Origin: Halictus rubicundus
Taxonomy: Eukaryota > Arthropoda > Insecta > Hymenoptera > Halictidae
Length of the DNA: 64,000 bases
Reading direction: 5' to 3'
Assembly (NCBI RefSeq): GCF_050948215.1
Contig: NW_027488881.1
Location: 124,001 to 188,000 of the forward strand
Positions 1 through 13,222 of this stretch are shown here, piece by piece (positions within the stretch are counted from its first letter, which is position 1; each line of letters opens with the position of its first letter). Made by a program: the position numbers and the translations under genes. Below the pieces are notes generated by a model. It had not been told where the DNA came from and did no database searches. It was given only the letters and a program-made list of their open reading frames with translations.

Positions 1-195
1 GAGGATTGGATAGAGAATACGATAGGATAGAGGATAGGATACGATAGAGGATAGGATAGGATAGAGGATAGGATAGGATAGAGGATAGGATACGATGGAG
101 GATAGGATAGCATAGGATACAGAATAGGATAGGATAGATGATATTATAGGATTGAGGACAGGATAGGATAGTGGATAGGATAGGATATACGATAG
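1..195. repeat. Domain I higher-order unit, 3' tail of a truncated copy
   Basis: This segment matches 1,924-2,118 at an offset of 1,923 bp, starting with GAGGATTGGATAGAGAATAC in both places. It is therefore the tail of a higher-order unit whose body lies left of the window. Confidence 0.8.
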
Positions 196-2118
196 GTTAA
201 GTTAGAGATAGTATAGAGGATAGGATAGGATTGAGGATAGGATAGAGGATAGGATAGGATAGAGGATAGTATAGGGGATTGGATTGCATAGAGGATAGGA
301 TACGATAGAGCATAGGATAAGGGATTGGATAGGATAGAGGATAGGATAGGATTGAGGATAGGATATAATGGAGTATAGGATAGGATTGAGGATAGGATAG
401 GATAGAGGATGGGATAGGATAGATGATACCATAGGATAGAGGATACGATAGGATAGAGGATATGATAGGATAGGGGATAGGATAGGATAGAGGATAGGAT
501 TCGATAGGGGATAGGATAGGATAGAGAATAGGATAGGATAGATGATATTATAGAAAAAGAGGATAGGATAGGATGGAGGATACGATATTATACAGAAGAC
601 GATCTTATAGAGAATACGATCTTATAGAGGATAGGATAGGATAGAGGATAGGATAGGATAGGATAGAGAATAGGATCTTATAGAGGATAGGATGCGATAG
701 AGGGTAGGATAGGATAGAGGATAGGATAGAGGATAGGATAGAGGATTGGATAGGATAGATGATATTATAGGATAGAGGATTGGATAGGATAGAGGATAGG
801 ATAGGATTTAGGAAAGGATGAGATAAAGGATAGGATAGGATTGAAGATAGGATAGGATAGAGGATAGGATAGGATTGAGGATAGGATAGGATAGGATAGA
901 GGATAGGATAGGATAGAGGATGGGATAGGATAGGGAATACGATAGGATTGAGGATAGGATAGGATAGGATAGAGGATAGGATAGGATAGAGGATGGGATA
1001 GGATATAGGATACTATAGGATAGAGGATAGGATAGGATACAGGATGGGATAGGATAGAGGATACGATAGGATAGAGGATAGGATAGGATACAGGATGGGA
1101 TAGGATAGAGGATACGATAGGATTGAGGATAGGATAGGATAGGATAGAGGATAGGATAGGATAGAGGATGGGATAGGATAGAGGATACGATAGGATAGAG
1201 GATAGGATGGGATAGAGGATAGGATAGGATAGAGGATAGGATAGGATAGAGGAAAGGATAGGATTGAGGATAGGATTGGATAGAGGATAGGACAGGATAG
1301 ATGATAGGATAGGGTTGAGGATAGGATTGGATAGAGGATAGGATAGGATAGAGGATAGGATAGGATAGAGGATAGGATCGGATAGAGGATAGGATAGGAT
1401 AGAGGATAGGATAGGATAGAGGATAGGATGAGTTAAAGGATAGGATATGGTTGAGGATAGGATTGGATAGAGGATACGATAGGATTGAGGATAGGATAGG
1501 ATAGAGGATAGCATAGGATAGAGGATGGGATAGGATAGAGGATACGATAGGATAGAGGATTGGATAGGATAGAGGATAGGATAGGATAGAGGATAGGATA
1601 GGATAGGATAGGGGATACTGTAGGATATAGGATAGGATAGGATAGAGGATAGGATAGGATAGAAAATAGGATAAAACAGAGGATAGGATAGGATAGATGA
1701 TAGGATAGGTTAGAGGATCGGATAGGATAGGGTATAGGTTAGGATTGAGGATAGGTTAGGATAGAGGATAGGATAGAGGATACGATGGAGCATTGGATAG
1801 GATTGAGGATAGGATAGGATAGAGGATGGGATAGGATAGATCATACCATAGGATAGAGGATACGATAGGATAGAGGATAGGATAGGATAGAGGATAGGAT
1901 AGGATAGAGAATAGGATAGGATTGAGGATTGGATAGAGAATACGATAGGATAGAGGATAGGATACGATAGAGGATAGGATAGGATAGAGGATAGGATAGG
2001 ATAGAGGATAGGATACGATGGAGGATAGGATAGCATAGGATACAGAATAGGATAGGATAGATGATATTATAGGATTGAGGACAGGATAGGATAGTGGATA
2101 GGATAGGATATACGATAG
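196..2118. repeat. Domain I higher-order unit 1 (type A, 1923 bp)
   Basis: I anchor higher-order units on the rare motif GTTAAGTTAGAGATAGTATA, which starts at 196, 2,119, 5,203, 7,126, 13,223 and 18,439. Unit 1 is 1,923 bp, exactly the length of unit 3 (5,203-7,125), at an offset of 5,007 bp. The two share private variants such as GAGGATATGATAGG near 460 and 5,465. They differ by scattered substitutions, for example GGATTCGATAGGGG near 499 against GGATACGATAGGGG in unit 3. Confidence 0.85.
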
Positions 2119-5100
2119 GTTAAGTTAGAGATAGTATAGAGGATAGGATAGGATTGAGGATAGGATAGAGGATAGGATAGGATAGAGGATAGTATAGGGG
2201 ATTGGATTGCATAGAGGATAGGATACGATAGAGCATAGGATAAGGGATTGGATAGGATAGAGGATAGGATAGGATTGAGGATAGGATATAATGGAGTATA
2301 GGATAGGATTGAGGATAGGATAGGATAGAGGATGGGATAGGATAGATGATACCATAGGATAGAGGATACGATAGGATAGAGGATAGGATAGGATAGGGGA
2401 TAGGATAGGATAGAGGATAGGATACGATAGGGGATAGGATAGGATAGAGAATAGGATAGGATAGATGATATTATAGAAAAAGAGGATAGGATAGGATGGA
2501 GGATACGATATTATACAGAAGACGATCTTATAGAGAATACGATCTTATAGAGGATAGGATAGGATAGAGGATAGGATAGGATAGGATAGAGAATAGGATC
2601 TTATAGAGGATAGGATGCGATAGAGGGTAGGATAGGATAGAGGATAGGATAGAGGATAGGATAGAGGATTGGATAGGATAGAGGATATTATAGGATAGAG
2701 GATTGGATAGGATAGAGGATAGGATAGGATTTAGGAAAGGATGAGATAAAGGATAGGATAGGATTGAAGATAGGATAGGATAGAGGATAGGATAGGATTG
2801 AGGATAGGATAGGATAGGATAGAGGATAGGATAGGATAGAGGATGGGATAGGATAGGGGATACGATAGGATTGAGGATAGGATAGGATAGGATAGAGGAT
2901 AGGATAGGATAGAGGATGGGATAGGATATAGGATACTATAGGATAGAGGATAGGATAGGATACAGGATGGGATAGGATAGAGGATACGATAGGATAGAGG
3001 ATAGGATAGGATACAGGATGGGATAGGATAGAGGATACGATAGGATTGAGGATAGGATAGGATAGGATAGAGGATAGGATAGGATAGAGGATGGGATAGG
3101 ATAGAGGATACGATAGGATAGAGGATAGGATGGGATAGAGGATAGGATAGGATAGAGGATAGGATAGGATAGAGGAAAGCATAGGATTGAGGATAGGATT
3201 GGATAGAGGATAGGACAGGATAGATGATAGGATAGGATGGAGGATAGGATAGGATAGAGGATAGGATTGGATAGAGGATAGGACAGGATAGATGATAGGA
3301 TAGGATAGAGGATAGGATAGGATAGAGGATAGGATAGGATAGAGAATAGGGTAGAATTTGGATAGGATAGTGGATAGGATAGGATAGAGGATAGGATAGG
3401 ATAGAGGATAGGATAGGATAGAGGATAGAATAGGATAGAGGATAGGATAGGATAGAGGATAGGATAGGATAGAGGATAGGATAGGATAGAGGATAGGATA
3501 GGGGATAGGATAGGATAGAGGATAGGATACGATAGAGGATAGGATAGGATAGAGAATAGGATAGGATAGATGATATTATAGGAAAGAGGATAGGATAGGA
3601 TGGAGGATACGATATTATACAGAAGACGATCTTATAGAGAATACGATCTTATAGAGGATAGGATAGGATAGAGGATAGGATAAGTTAGAGGATAGGATAG
3701 GGGATAGGATAGGATAGAGGATAGGATAGGATAGAGGATAGGATAGGATAGAGGATAGAATAGGATTGAGGATAAGGTAGGATAGTGGATAGGATAGGAT
3801 AGTATAGGGGATAGGATAGGATAGGATAGAGGATGGAACAGAGGATAGGATAGGGGATTGGATAGGATAGAGGATAGGATAGGATTGAGGATAGGATAGC
3901 ATAGAGGATAGGATGAGATAAAGGATAGGATAGGATTGAGGATAGGATAGGATAGAGGATAGGATAGGATAGAGGATAGGATAGGATAGAGAATAGGATA
4001 TTATAGAGGATATTATAGAGTAGAGGATAGGATAGGATAGAGGATACGATATGATAGGCGATATGATAGGATAGATGACAGGATAGGATAGAGGATAGGA
4101 TAGAATAGTGGATAGGATAGCATGGATGATACTATAGAGGATAGAATAGAGTATAGGATGGGATGAGGATATTATAGGATAGAGGATAGGTTAGGTTTGA
4201 CGACAGGATAGGATAGAAGATAGGATAGGATAGAGGATAGGATAGGATAGAGGATAGGATAGGATAGAGGATAGGATAGGATAGAGGATAGGATAGGATA
4301 GAGGATAGGATAGGATAGAGGATAGGATAGGATAGAGGATAGGATAGAGGATATGATTGGATAGAGGATAGGGTAGAATTTGGATAGAATACAGGATAGG
4401 ATAGGATAGAGGATAGGATAGGATAGAGAATAGGATATTATAGAGGATATTATAGGGTAGAGGATAGGATAGGATAGAGGATAGGATAGGATAGAGAATA
4501 GGATAGGATAGAGGATATTATAGGGTAGAAGATAGAATACGGTAGAGTATAGGATAGGATAGAGGATGGGATAGGATAGAGGATACTATAGGATAGAGGA
4601 TAGGATAGGATAGAGGATATTATAGGATAGAGGATAGTATAGAATAGAGGATAGGATGGGATAGAGGATGGGATAGGATAGAGTATACGATAGAATAGAG
4701 GATGGGATAGGATAGAGGATAGAGGATAGGATATAGGATAGGATGGAGGATTGGTTAGGATAGAGGATACTATAGGATAGATGATAGGATAGGTTAGAGG
4801 ATCGGATAGGATAGGGTATAGGTTAGGATTGAGGATAGGTTAGGATAGAGGATAGGATAGAGGATACGATGGAGCATTGGATAGGATTGAGCATAGGATA
4901 GGATAGAGGATGGGATAGGATAGATCATACCATAGGATAGAGGATACGATAGGATAGAGGATAGGATAGGATAGAGGATAGGATAGGATAGAGAATAGGA
5001 TAGGATTGAGGATTGGATAGAGAATACGATAGGATAGAGGATAGGATACGATAGAGGATAGGATAGGATAGAGGATAGGATAGGATAGAGGATAGGATAC

Positions 5101-5202
5101 GATGGAGGATAGGATAGCATAGGATACAGAATAGGATAGGATAGATGATATTATAGGATTGAGGACAGGATAGGATAGTGGATAGGATAGGATATACGAT
5201 AG
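2119..5202. repeat. Domain I higher-order unit 2 (type B, 3084 bp)
   Basis: This unit starts like type A but contains extra cassettes: AGAAGACGATCTTATAGAG near 3,621, GGCGATATGATAGG near 4,057, and the GTTAGGTTTGACGACAGG segment near 4,190. Its last part carries a substitution in GATTGAGCATAGG (near 4,888) where types A and D have GATTGAGGATAGG. The same substitution recurs at about 12,908 in unit 4, linking the ends of units 2 and 4. Confidence 0.8.
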
Positions 5203-7125
5203 GTTAAGTTAGAGATAGTATAGAGGATAGGATAGGATTGAGGATAGGATAGAGGATAGGATAGGATAGAGGATAGTATAGGGGATTGGATTGCATAGAG
5301 GATAGGATACGATAGAGCATAGGATAAGGGATTGGATAGGATAGAGGATAGGATAGGATTGAGGATAGGATATAATGGAGTATAGGATAGGATTGAGGAT
5401 AGGATAGGATAGAGGATGGGATAGGATAGATGATACCATAGGATAGAGGATACGATAGGATAGAGGATATGATAGGATAGGGGATAGGATAGGATAGAGG
5501 ATAGGATACGATAGGGGATAGGATAGGATAGAGAATAGGATAGGATAGATGATATTATAGAAAAAGAGGATAGGATAGGATGGAGGATACGATATTATAC
5601 AGAAGACGATCTTATAGAGAATACGATCTTATAGAGGATAGGATAGGATAGAGGATAGGATAGGATAGGATAGGGAATAGGATCTTATAGAGGATAGGAT
5701 GCGATAGAGGGTAGGATAGGATAGAGGATAGGATAGAGGATAGGATAGAGGATTGGATAGGATAGATGATATTATAGGATAGAGGATTGGATAGGATAGA
5801 GGATAGGATAGGATTTAGGAAAGGATGAGATAAAGGATAGGATAGGATTGAAGATAGGATAGGATAGAGGATAGGATAGGATTGAGGATAGGATAGGATA
5901 GGATAGAGGATAGGATAGGATAGAGGATGGGATAGGATAGGGGATACGATAGGATTGAGGATAGGATAGGATAGGATAGAGGATAGGATAGGATAGAGGA
6001 TGGGATAGGATATAGGATACTATAGGATAGAGGATAGGATAGGATACAGGATGGGATAGGATAGAGGATACGATAGGATAGAGGATAGGATAGGATACAG
6101 GATGGGATAGGATAGAGGATACGATAGGATTGAGGATAGGATAGGATAGGATAGAGGATAGGATAGGATAGAGGATGGGATAGGATAGAGGATACGATAG
6201 GATAGAGGATAGGATGGGATAGAGGATAGGATAGGATAGAGGATAGGATAGGATAGAGGAAAGGATAGGATTGAGGATAGGATTGGATAGAGGATAGGAC
6301 AGGATAGATGATAGGATAGGGTTGAGGATAGGATTGGATAGAGGATAGGATAGGATAGAGGATAGGATAGGATAGAGGATAGGATCGGATAGAGGATAGG
6401 ATAGGATAGAGGATAGGATAGGATAGAGGATAGGATGAGTTAAAGGATAGGATATGGTTGAGGATAGGATTGGATAGAGGATACGATAGGATTGAGGATA
6501 GGATAGGATAGAGGATAGGATAGGATAGAGGATGGGATAGGATAGAGGATACGATAGGATAGAGGATTGGATAGGATAGAGGATAGGATAGGATAGAGGA
6601 TAGGATAGGATAGGATAGGGGATACTGTAGGATATAGGATAGGATAGGATAGAGGATAGGATAGGATAGAAAATAGGATAAAACAGAGGATAGGATAGGA
6701 TAGATGATAGGATAGGTTAGAGGATCGGATAGGATAGGGTATAGGTTAGGATTGAGGATAGGTTAGGATAGAGGATAGGATAGAGGATACGATGGAGCAT
6801 TGGATAGGATTGAGGATAGGATAGGATAGAGGATGGGATAGGATAGATCATACCATAGGATAGAGGATACGATAGGATAGAGGATAGGATAGGATAGAGG
6901 ATAGGATAGGATAGAGAATAGGATAGGATTGAGGATTGGATAGAGAATACGATAGGATAGAGGATAGGATACGATAGAGGATAGGATAGGATAGAGGATA
7001 GGATAGGATAGAGGATAGGATACGATGGAGGATAGGATAGCATAGGATACAGAATAGGATAGGATAGATGATATTATAGGATTGAGGACAGGATAGGATA
7101 GTGGATAGGATAGGATATACGATAG
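5203..7125. repeat. Domain I higher-order unit 3 (type A, 1923 bp)
   Basis: This is the second complete type A unit and is the same length as 196-2,118. Units 1+2 together form a 5,007-bp block that begins to repeat here. Substitutions against unit 1 are sparse (for example GATAGGGAATAGG near 5,670 against GATAGAGAATAGG), which implies a recent duplication. Confidence 0.85.
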
Positions 7126-10100
7126 GTTAAGTTAGAGATAGTATAGAGGATAGGATAGGATTGAGGATAGGATAGAGGATAGGATAGGATAGAGGATAGT
7201 ATAGGGGATTGGATTGCATAGAGGATAGGATACGATAGAGCATAGGATAAGGGATTGGATAGGATAGAGGATAGGATAGGATTGAGGATAGGATATAATG
7301 GAGTATAGGATAGGATTGAGGATAGGATAGGATAGAGGATGGGATAGGATAGATGATACCATAGGATAGAGGATACGATAGGATAGAGGATAGGATAGGA
7401 TAGGGGATAGGATAGGATAGAGGATAGGATACGATAGGGGATAGGATAGGATAGAGAATAGGATAGGATAGATGATATTATAGAAAAAGAGGATAGGATA
7501 GGATGGAGGATACGATATTATACAGAAGACGATCTTATAGAGAATACGATCTTATAGAGGATAGGATAGGATAGAGGATATGATAGGATAGGATAGAGAA
7601 TAGGATCTTATAGAGGATAGGATGCGATAGAGGGTAGGATAGGATAGAGGATAGGATAGAGGATAGGATAGAGGATTGGATAGGATAGAGGATATTATAG
7701 GATAGAGGATTGGATAGGATAGAGGATAGGATAGGATTTAGGAAAGGATGAGATAAAGGATAGGATAGGATTGAAGATAGGATAGGATAGAGGATAGGAT
7801 AGGATTGAGGATAGGATAGGATAGGATAGAGGATAGGATAGGATAGAGGATGGGATAGGATAGGGGATACGATAGGATTGAGGATAGGATAGGATAGGAT
7901 AGAGGATAGGATAGGATAGAGGATGGGATAGGATATAGGATACTATAGGATAGAGGATAGGATAGGATACAGGATGGGATAGGATAGAGGATACGATAGG
8001 ATAGAGGATAGGATAGGATACAGGATGGGATAGGATAGAGGATACGATAGGATTGAGGATAGGATAGGATAGGATAGAGGATAGGATAGGATAGAGGATG
8101 GGATAGGATAGAGGATACGATAGGATAGAGGATAGGATGGGATAGAGGATAGGATAGGATAGAGGATAGGATAGGATAGAGGAAAGCATAGGATTGAGGA
8201 TAGGATTGGATAGAGGATAGGACAGGATAGATGATAGGATAGGATGGAGGATAGGATAGGATAGAGGATAGGATTGGATAGAGGATAGGACAGGATAGAT
8301 GATAGGATAGGATAGAGGATAGGATAGGATAGAGAATAGGGTAGAATTTGGATAGGATAGTGGATAGGATAGGATAGAGGATAGGATAGGATAGAGGATA
8401 GGATAGGATAGAGGATAGAATAGGATAGAGGATAGGATAGGATAGAGGATAGGATAGGATAGAGGATAGGATAGGATAGAGGATAGGATAGGGGATAGGA
8501 TAGGATAGAGGATAGGATACGATAGAGGATAGGATAGGATAGAGAATAGGATAGGATAGATGATATTATAGGAAAGAGGATAGGATAGGATGGAGGATAC
8601 GATATTATACAGAAGACGATCTTATAGAGAATACGATCTTATAGAGGATAGGATAGTATAGAGGATAGGATAAGTTAGAGGATAGGATAGGGGATAGGAT
8701 AGGATAGAGGATAGGATAGGATAGAGGATAGGATAGGATAGAGGATAGAATAGGATTGAGGATAAGGTAGGATAGTGGATAGGATAGGATAGTATAGGGG
8801 ATAGGATAGGATAGGATAGAGGATGGAACAGAGGATAGGATAGGGGATTGGATAGGATAGAGGATAGGATAGGATTGAGGATAGGATAGCATAGAGGATA
8901 GGATGAGATAAAGGATAGGATAGGATTGAGGATAGGATAGGATAGAGGATAGGATAGGATAGAGGATAGGATAGGATAGAGAATAGGATATTATAGAGGA
9001 TATTATAGAGTAGAGGATAGGATAGGATAGAGGATACGATATGATAGGCGATATGATAGGATAGATGACAGGATAGGATAGAGGATAGGATAGAATAGTG
9101 GATAGGATAGCATGGATGATACTATAGAGGATAGAATAGAGTATAGGATGGGATGAGGATATTATAGGATAGAGGATAGGTTAGGTTTGACGACAGGATA
9201 GGATAGAAGATAGGATAGGATAGAGGATAGGATAGGATAGAGGATAGGATAGGATAGAGGATAGGATAGGATAGAGGATAGGATAGGATAGAGGATAGGA
9301 TAGGATAGAGGATAGGATAGAGGATATGATTGGATAGAGGATAGGGTAGAATTTGGATAGAATACAGGATAGGATAGGATAGAGGATAGGATAGGATAGA
9401 GAATAGGATATTATAGAGGATATTATAGGGTAGAGGATAGGATAGGATAGAGGATAGGATAGGATAGAGAATAGGATAGGATAGAGGATATTATAGGGTA
9501 GAAGATAGTATACGGTAGAGTATAGGATAGGATAGAGGATGGGATAGGATAGAGGATACTATAGGATAGAGGATAGGATAGGATAGAGGATATTATAGGA
9601 TAGAGGATAGTATAGAATAGAGGATAGGATGGGATAGAGGATGGGATAGGATAGAGTATACGATAGAATAGAGGATGGGATAGGATAGAGGATAGAGGAT
9701 AGGATATAGGATAGGATGGAGGATTGGTTAGGATAGAGGATACTATAGGATAGATGATAGGATAGGTTAGAGGATCGGATAGGATAGGGTATAGGGTAGG
9801 ATTGAGGGTAAGTTAGGATAGAGGATAGGATAGAGGATACGATAGAGGATTGGATAGGATTAAGGATTGGATAGAATAGAGGATATTATAGGATAGAGGA
9901 TAGGATAGGATAGAGGATAGTATAGGATAGAGGATAGGATAGGATAGAGGATAGGATAGGATTGGGGATAGGGTAGGATAGAGGATAGGACAGGATAGAG
10001 GATAGGATAGGATTGAGGATAAGATAGGATAGAGGATAGGATAGGATAGAGAATAGGATAGGATAGAGGATAGGATGAGATAAAGGATAGGATAGGGTTG

Positions 10101-13100
10101 AGGATAGGATCGGATAAAGAATAGGAATGGATAAAGAATAGGATAGGATAGAGGATAGGATAGAGGATAGGATGAGATAAAGGATAGGATAGGGTTGAGG
10201 ATAGGATCGGATAAAGAATAGGATAGGATAGAGGATAGGATAGAGGATTGGATAGGATAGAGGATATTATAGGATACAGGAAAGGATAGGATAGCGGATA
10301 GGATAGGTATGAGGATGGGATAGGTTTGAGGATAGGATAGGATAGACGATAGGATAGGATAGAGGATAGGATAGGATAGAGGATAGGGTAGAATTTGGAT
10401 ATTATACAGGATAGGATAGGATAGAGTATAGGATAGGATAGAGAATAGGATATTATAGAGGATATTATAGGGTATAGGATGGGATAGGACAGAGGATACG
10501 ATATGATAGGCGATATGATAGGATAGAGGACAGGATAGGATAGAGGACAGGATAGTATAGTGGATAGGATAGGATAGAGGATAGGATAGGATAGAGGATA
10601 GGATAGGATAGATGATAGGATGAGATAAAGGATAGGATAGGGTTGAGGATAGGATCGGATAAAGAATAGGATAGGATAGAGGATAGGATAGGATAGAGGA
10701 TAAGATAGGATAGAGGATAGGATAGGATAGAAGACAGGATAGGATAGAGGGTAGGGTAGAATTTGGATAGGATACAGGATAGGATAGGATAGAGAATAGG
10801 ACAGGATTGAGGATATTATAGGGTAGAGGATAGGATAGGATAGAGGATACGATATGATAGAGGATAGGATAGAGGATAGGATATAATGCAGTATAGGATA
10901 GGATTGATGATAGGATAGGATAGGGGATTGGATAGGATAGTGGACAGTATAGGATAGAGGATAGGATAGGATGGAGGATACGATATTATGGGCGATGGGA
11001 TAGGATAGAGGACAGGATAGGATAGCGTAGTGGATAGGATAGGATGGATGATATTATAGAGGATAGAATAGAGGATTGGATGCGATTAGGATATTATAGG
11101 ATAGAGGATAGGTTAGGTTTGAGGACAGGATAGGATAGAGGATGGGGTAGAATTTGGATATTATACAGGATAGGATAGGATAGAGGATAGAATAGGATAG
11201 AGAATAGGATATTATAGAGGATATTATAGGGTAGAAGATAGGATAGGATAGAGGAAACGATATGATAGGCGAAATGATAGGATAGAGGACAGGATAGGAT
11301 AGAGGATAGGATGAGATAAAGGATAGGATAGGGTTGAGGATAGGTTCGGATAGAGGATAGGATAGGATAGAGGATAGGATAGGATAGAGGATAGGATAGG
11401 ATTGAGGATAGGATAGGATAGGATAGGATAGAGGATAGGATAGGATAGAGGATGGGATAGGATAGGGGATACGATAGGATTGAGGATAGGATAGGATAGG
11501 ATAGAGGATAGGATAGGATAGAGGATGGGATAGGATATAGGATACTATAGGATAGAGGATAGGATAGGATACAGGATGGGATAGGATAGAGGATACGATA
11601 GGATAGAGGATAGGATAGGATACAGGATGGGATAGGATAGAGGATACGATATTATACAGAAGACGATCTTATAGAGAATACGATCTTATAGAGGATAGGA
11701 TAGGATAGAGGATAGGATAAGTTAGAGGATAGGATAGGGGATAGGATAGGATAGAGGATAGGATAGGATAGAGGATAGGATAGGATAGAGGATAGAATAG
11801 GATTGAGGATAAGGTAGGATAGTGGATAGGATAGGATAGTATAGGGGATAGGATAGGATAGGATAGAGGATGGAACAGAGGATAGGATAGGGGATTGGAT
11901 AGGATAGAGGATAGGATAGGATTGAGGATAGGATAGCATAGAGGATAGGATGAGATAAAGGATAGGATAGGATTGAGGATAGGATAGGATAGAGGATAGG
12001 ATAGGATAGAGGATAGGATAGGATAGAGAATAGGATATTATAGAGGATATTATAGAGTAGAGGATAGGATAGGATAGAGGATACGATATGATAGGCGATA
12101 TGATAGGATAGATGACAGGATAGGATAGAGGATAGGATAGAATAGTGGATAGGATAGCATGGATGATACTATAGAGGATAGAATAGAGTATAGGATGGGA
12201 TGAGGATATTATAGGATAGAGGATAGGTTAGGTTTGACGACAGGATAGGATAGAAGATAGGATAGGATAGAGGATAGGATAGGATAGAGGATAGGATAGG
12301 ATAGAGGATAGGATAGGATAGAGGATAGGATAGGATAGAGGATAGGATAGGATAGAGGATAGGATAGAGGATATGATTGGATAGAGGATAGGGTAGAATT
12401 TGGATAGAATACAGGATAGGATAGGATAGAGGATAGGATAGGATAGAGAATAGGATATTATAGAGGATATTATAGGGTAGAGGATAGGATAGGATAGAGG
12501 ATAGGATAGGATAGAGAATAGGATAGGATAGAGGATATTATAGGGTAGAAGATAGTATACGGTAGAGTATAGGATAGGATAGAGGATGGGATAGGATAGA
12601 GGATACTATAGGATAGAGGATAGGATAGGATAGAGGATATTATAGGATAGAGGATAGTATAGAATAGAGGATAGGATGGGATAGAGGATGGGATAGGATA
12701 GAGTATACGATAGAATAGAGGATGGGATAGGATAGAGGATAGAGGATAGGATATAGGATAGGATGGAGGATTGGTTAGGATAGAGGATACTATAGGATAG
12801 ATGATAGGATAGGTTAGAGGATCGGATAGGATAGGGTATAGGTTAGGATTGAGGATAGGTTAGGATAGAGGATAGGATAGAGGATACGATGGAGCATTGG
12901 ATAGGATTGAGCATAGGATAGGATAGAGGATGGGATAGGATAGATCATACCATAGGATAGAGGATACGATAGGATAGAGGATAGGATAGGATAGAGGATA
13001 GGATAGGATAGAGAATAGGATAGGATTGAGGATTGGATAGAGAATACGATAGGATAGAGGATAGGATACGATAGAGGATAGGATAGGATAGAGGATAGGA

Positions 13101-13222
13101 TAGGATAGAGGATAGGATACGATGGAGGATAGGATAGCATAGGATACAGAATAGGATAGGATAGATGATATTATAGGATTGAGGACAGGATAGGATAGTG
13201 GATAGGATAGGATATACGATAG
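7126..13222. repeat. Domain I higher-order unit 4 (type C chimera, 6097 bp)
   Basis: The first about 4.3 kb matches unit 5 at an offset of 6,097 bp (for example AGGTTAGAGGATCGG at 9,764 and 15,861), shifting to 6,114 after about 10,610 because one copy has an extra 17-mer. From about 11,400 the sequence switches to a segment like 7,800-8,050 and then to a type B ending (11,652-13,140 resembles 3,615-5,120, one 17-mer shorter). The unit therefore looks like a recombinant of a long D-like unit and a B-like end. Confidence 0.75.
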
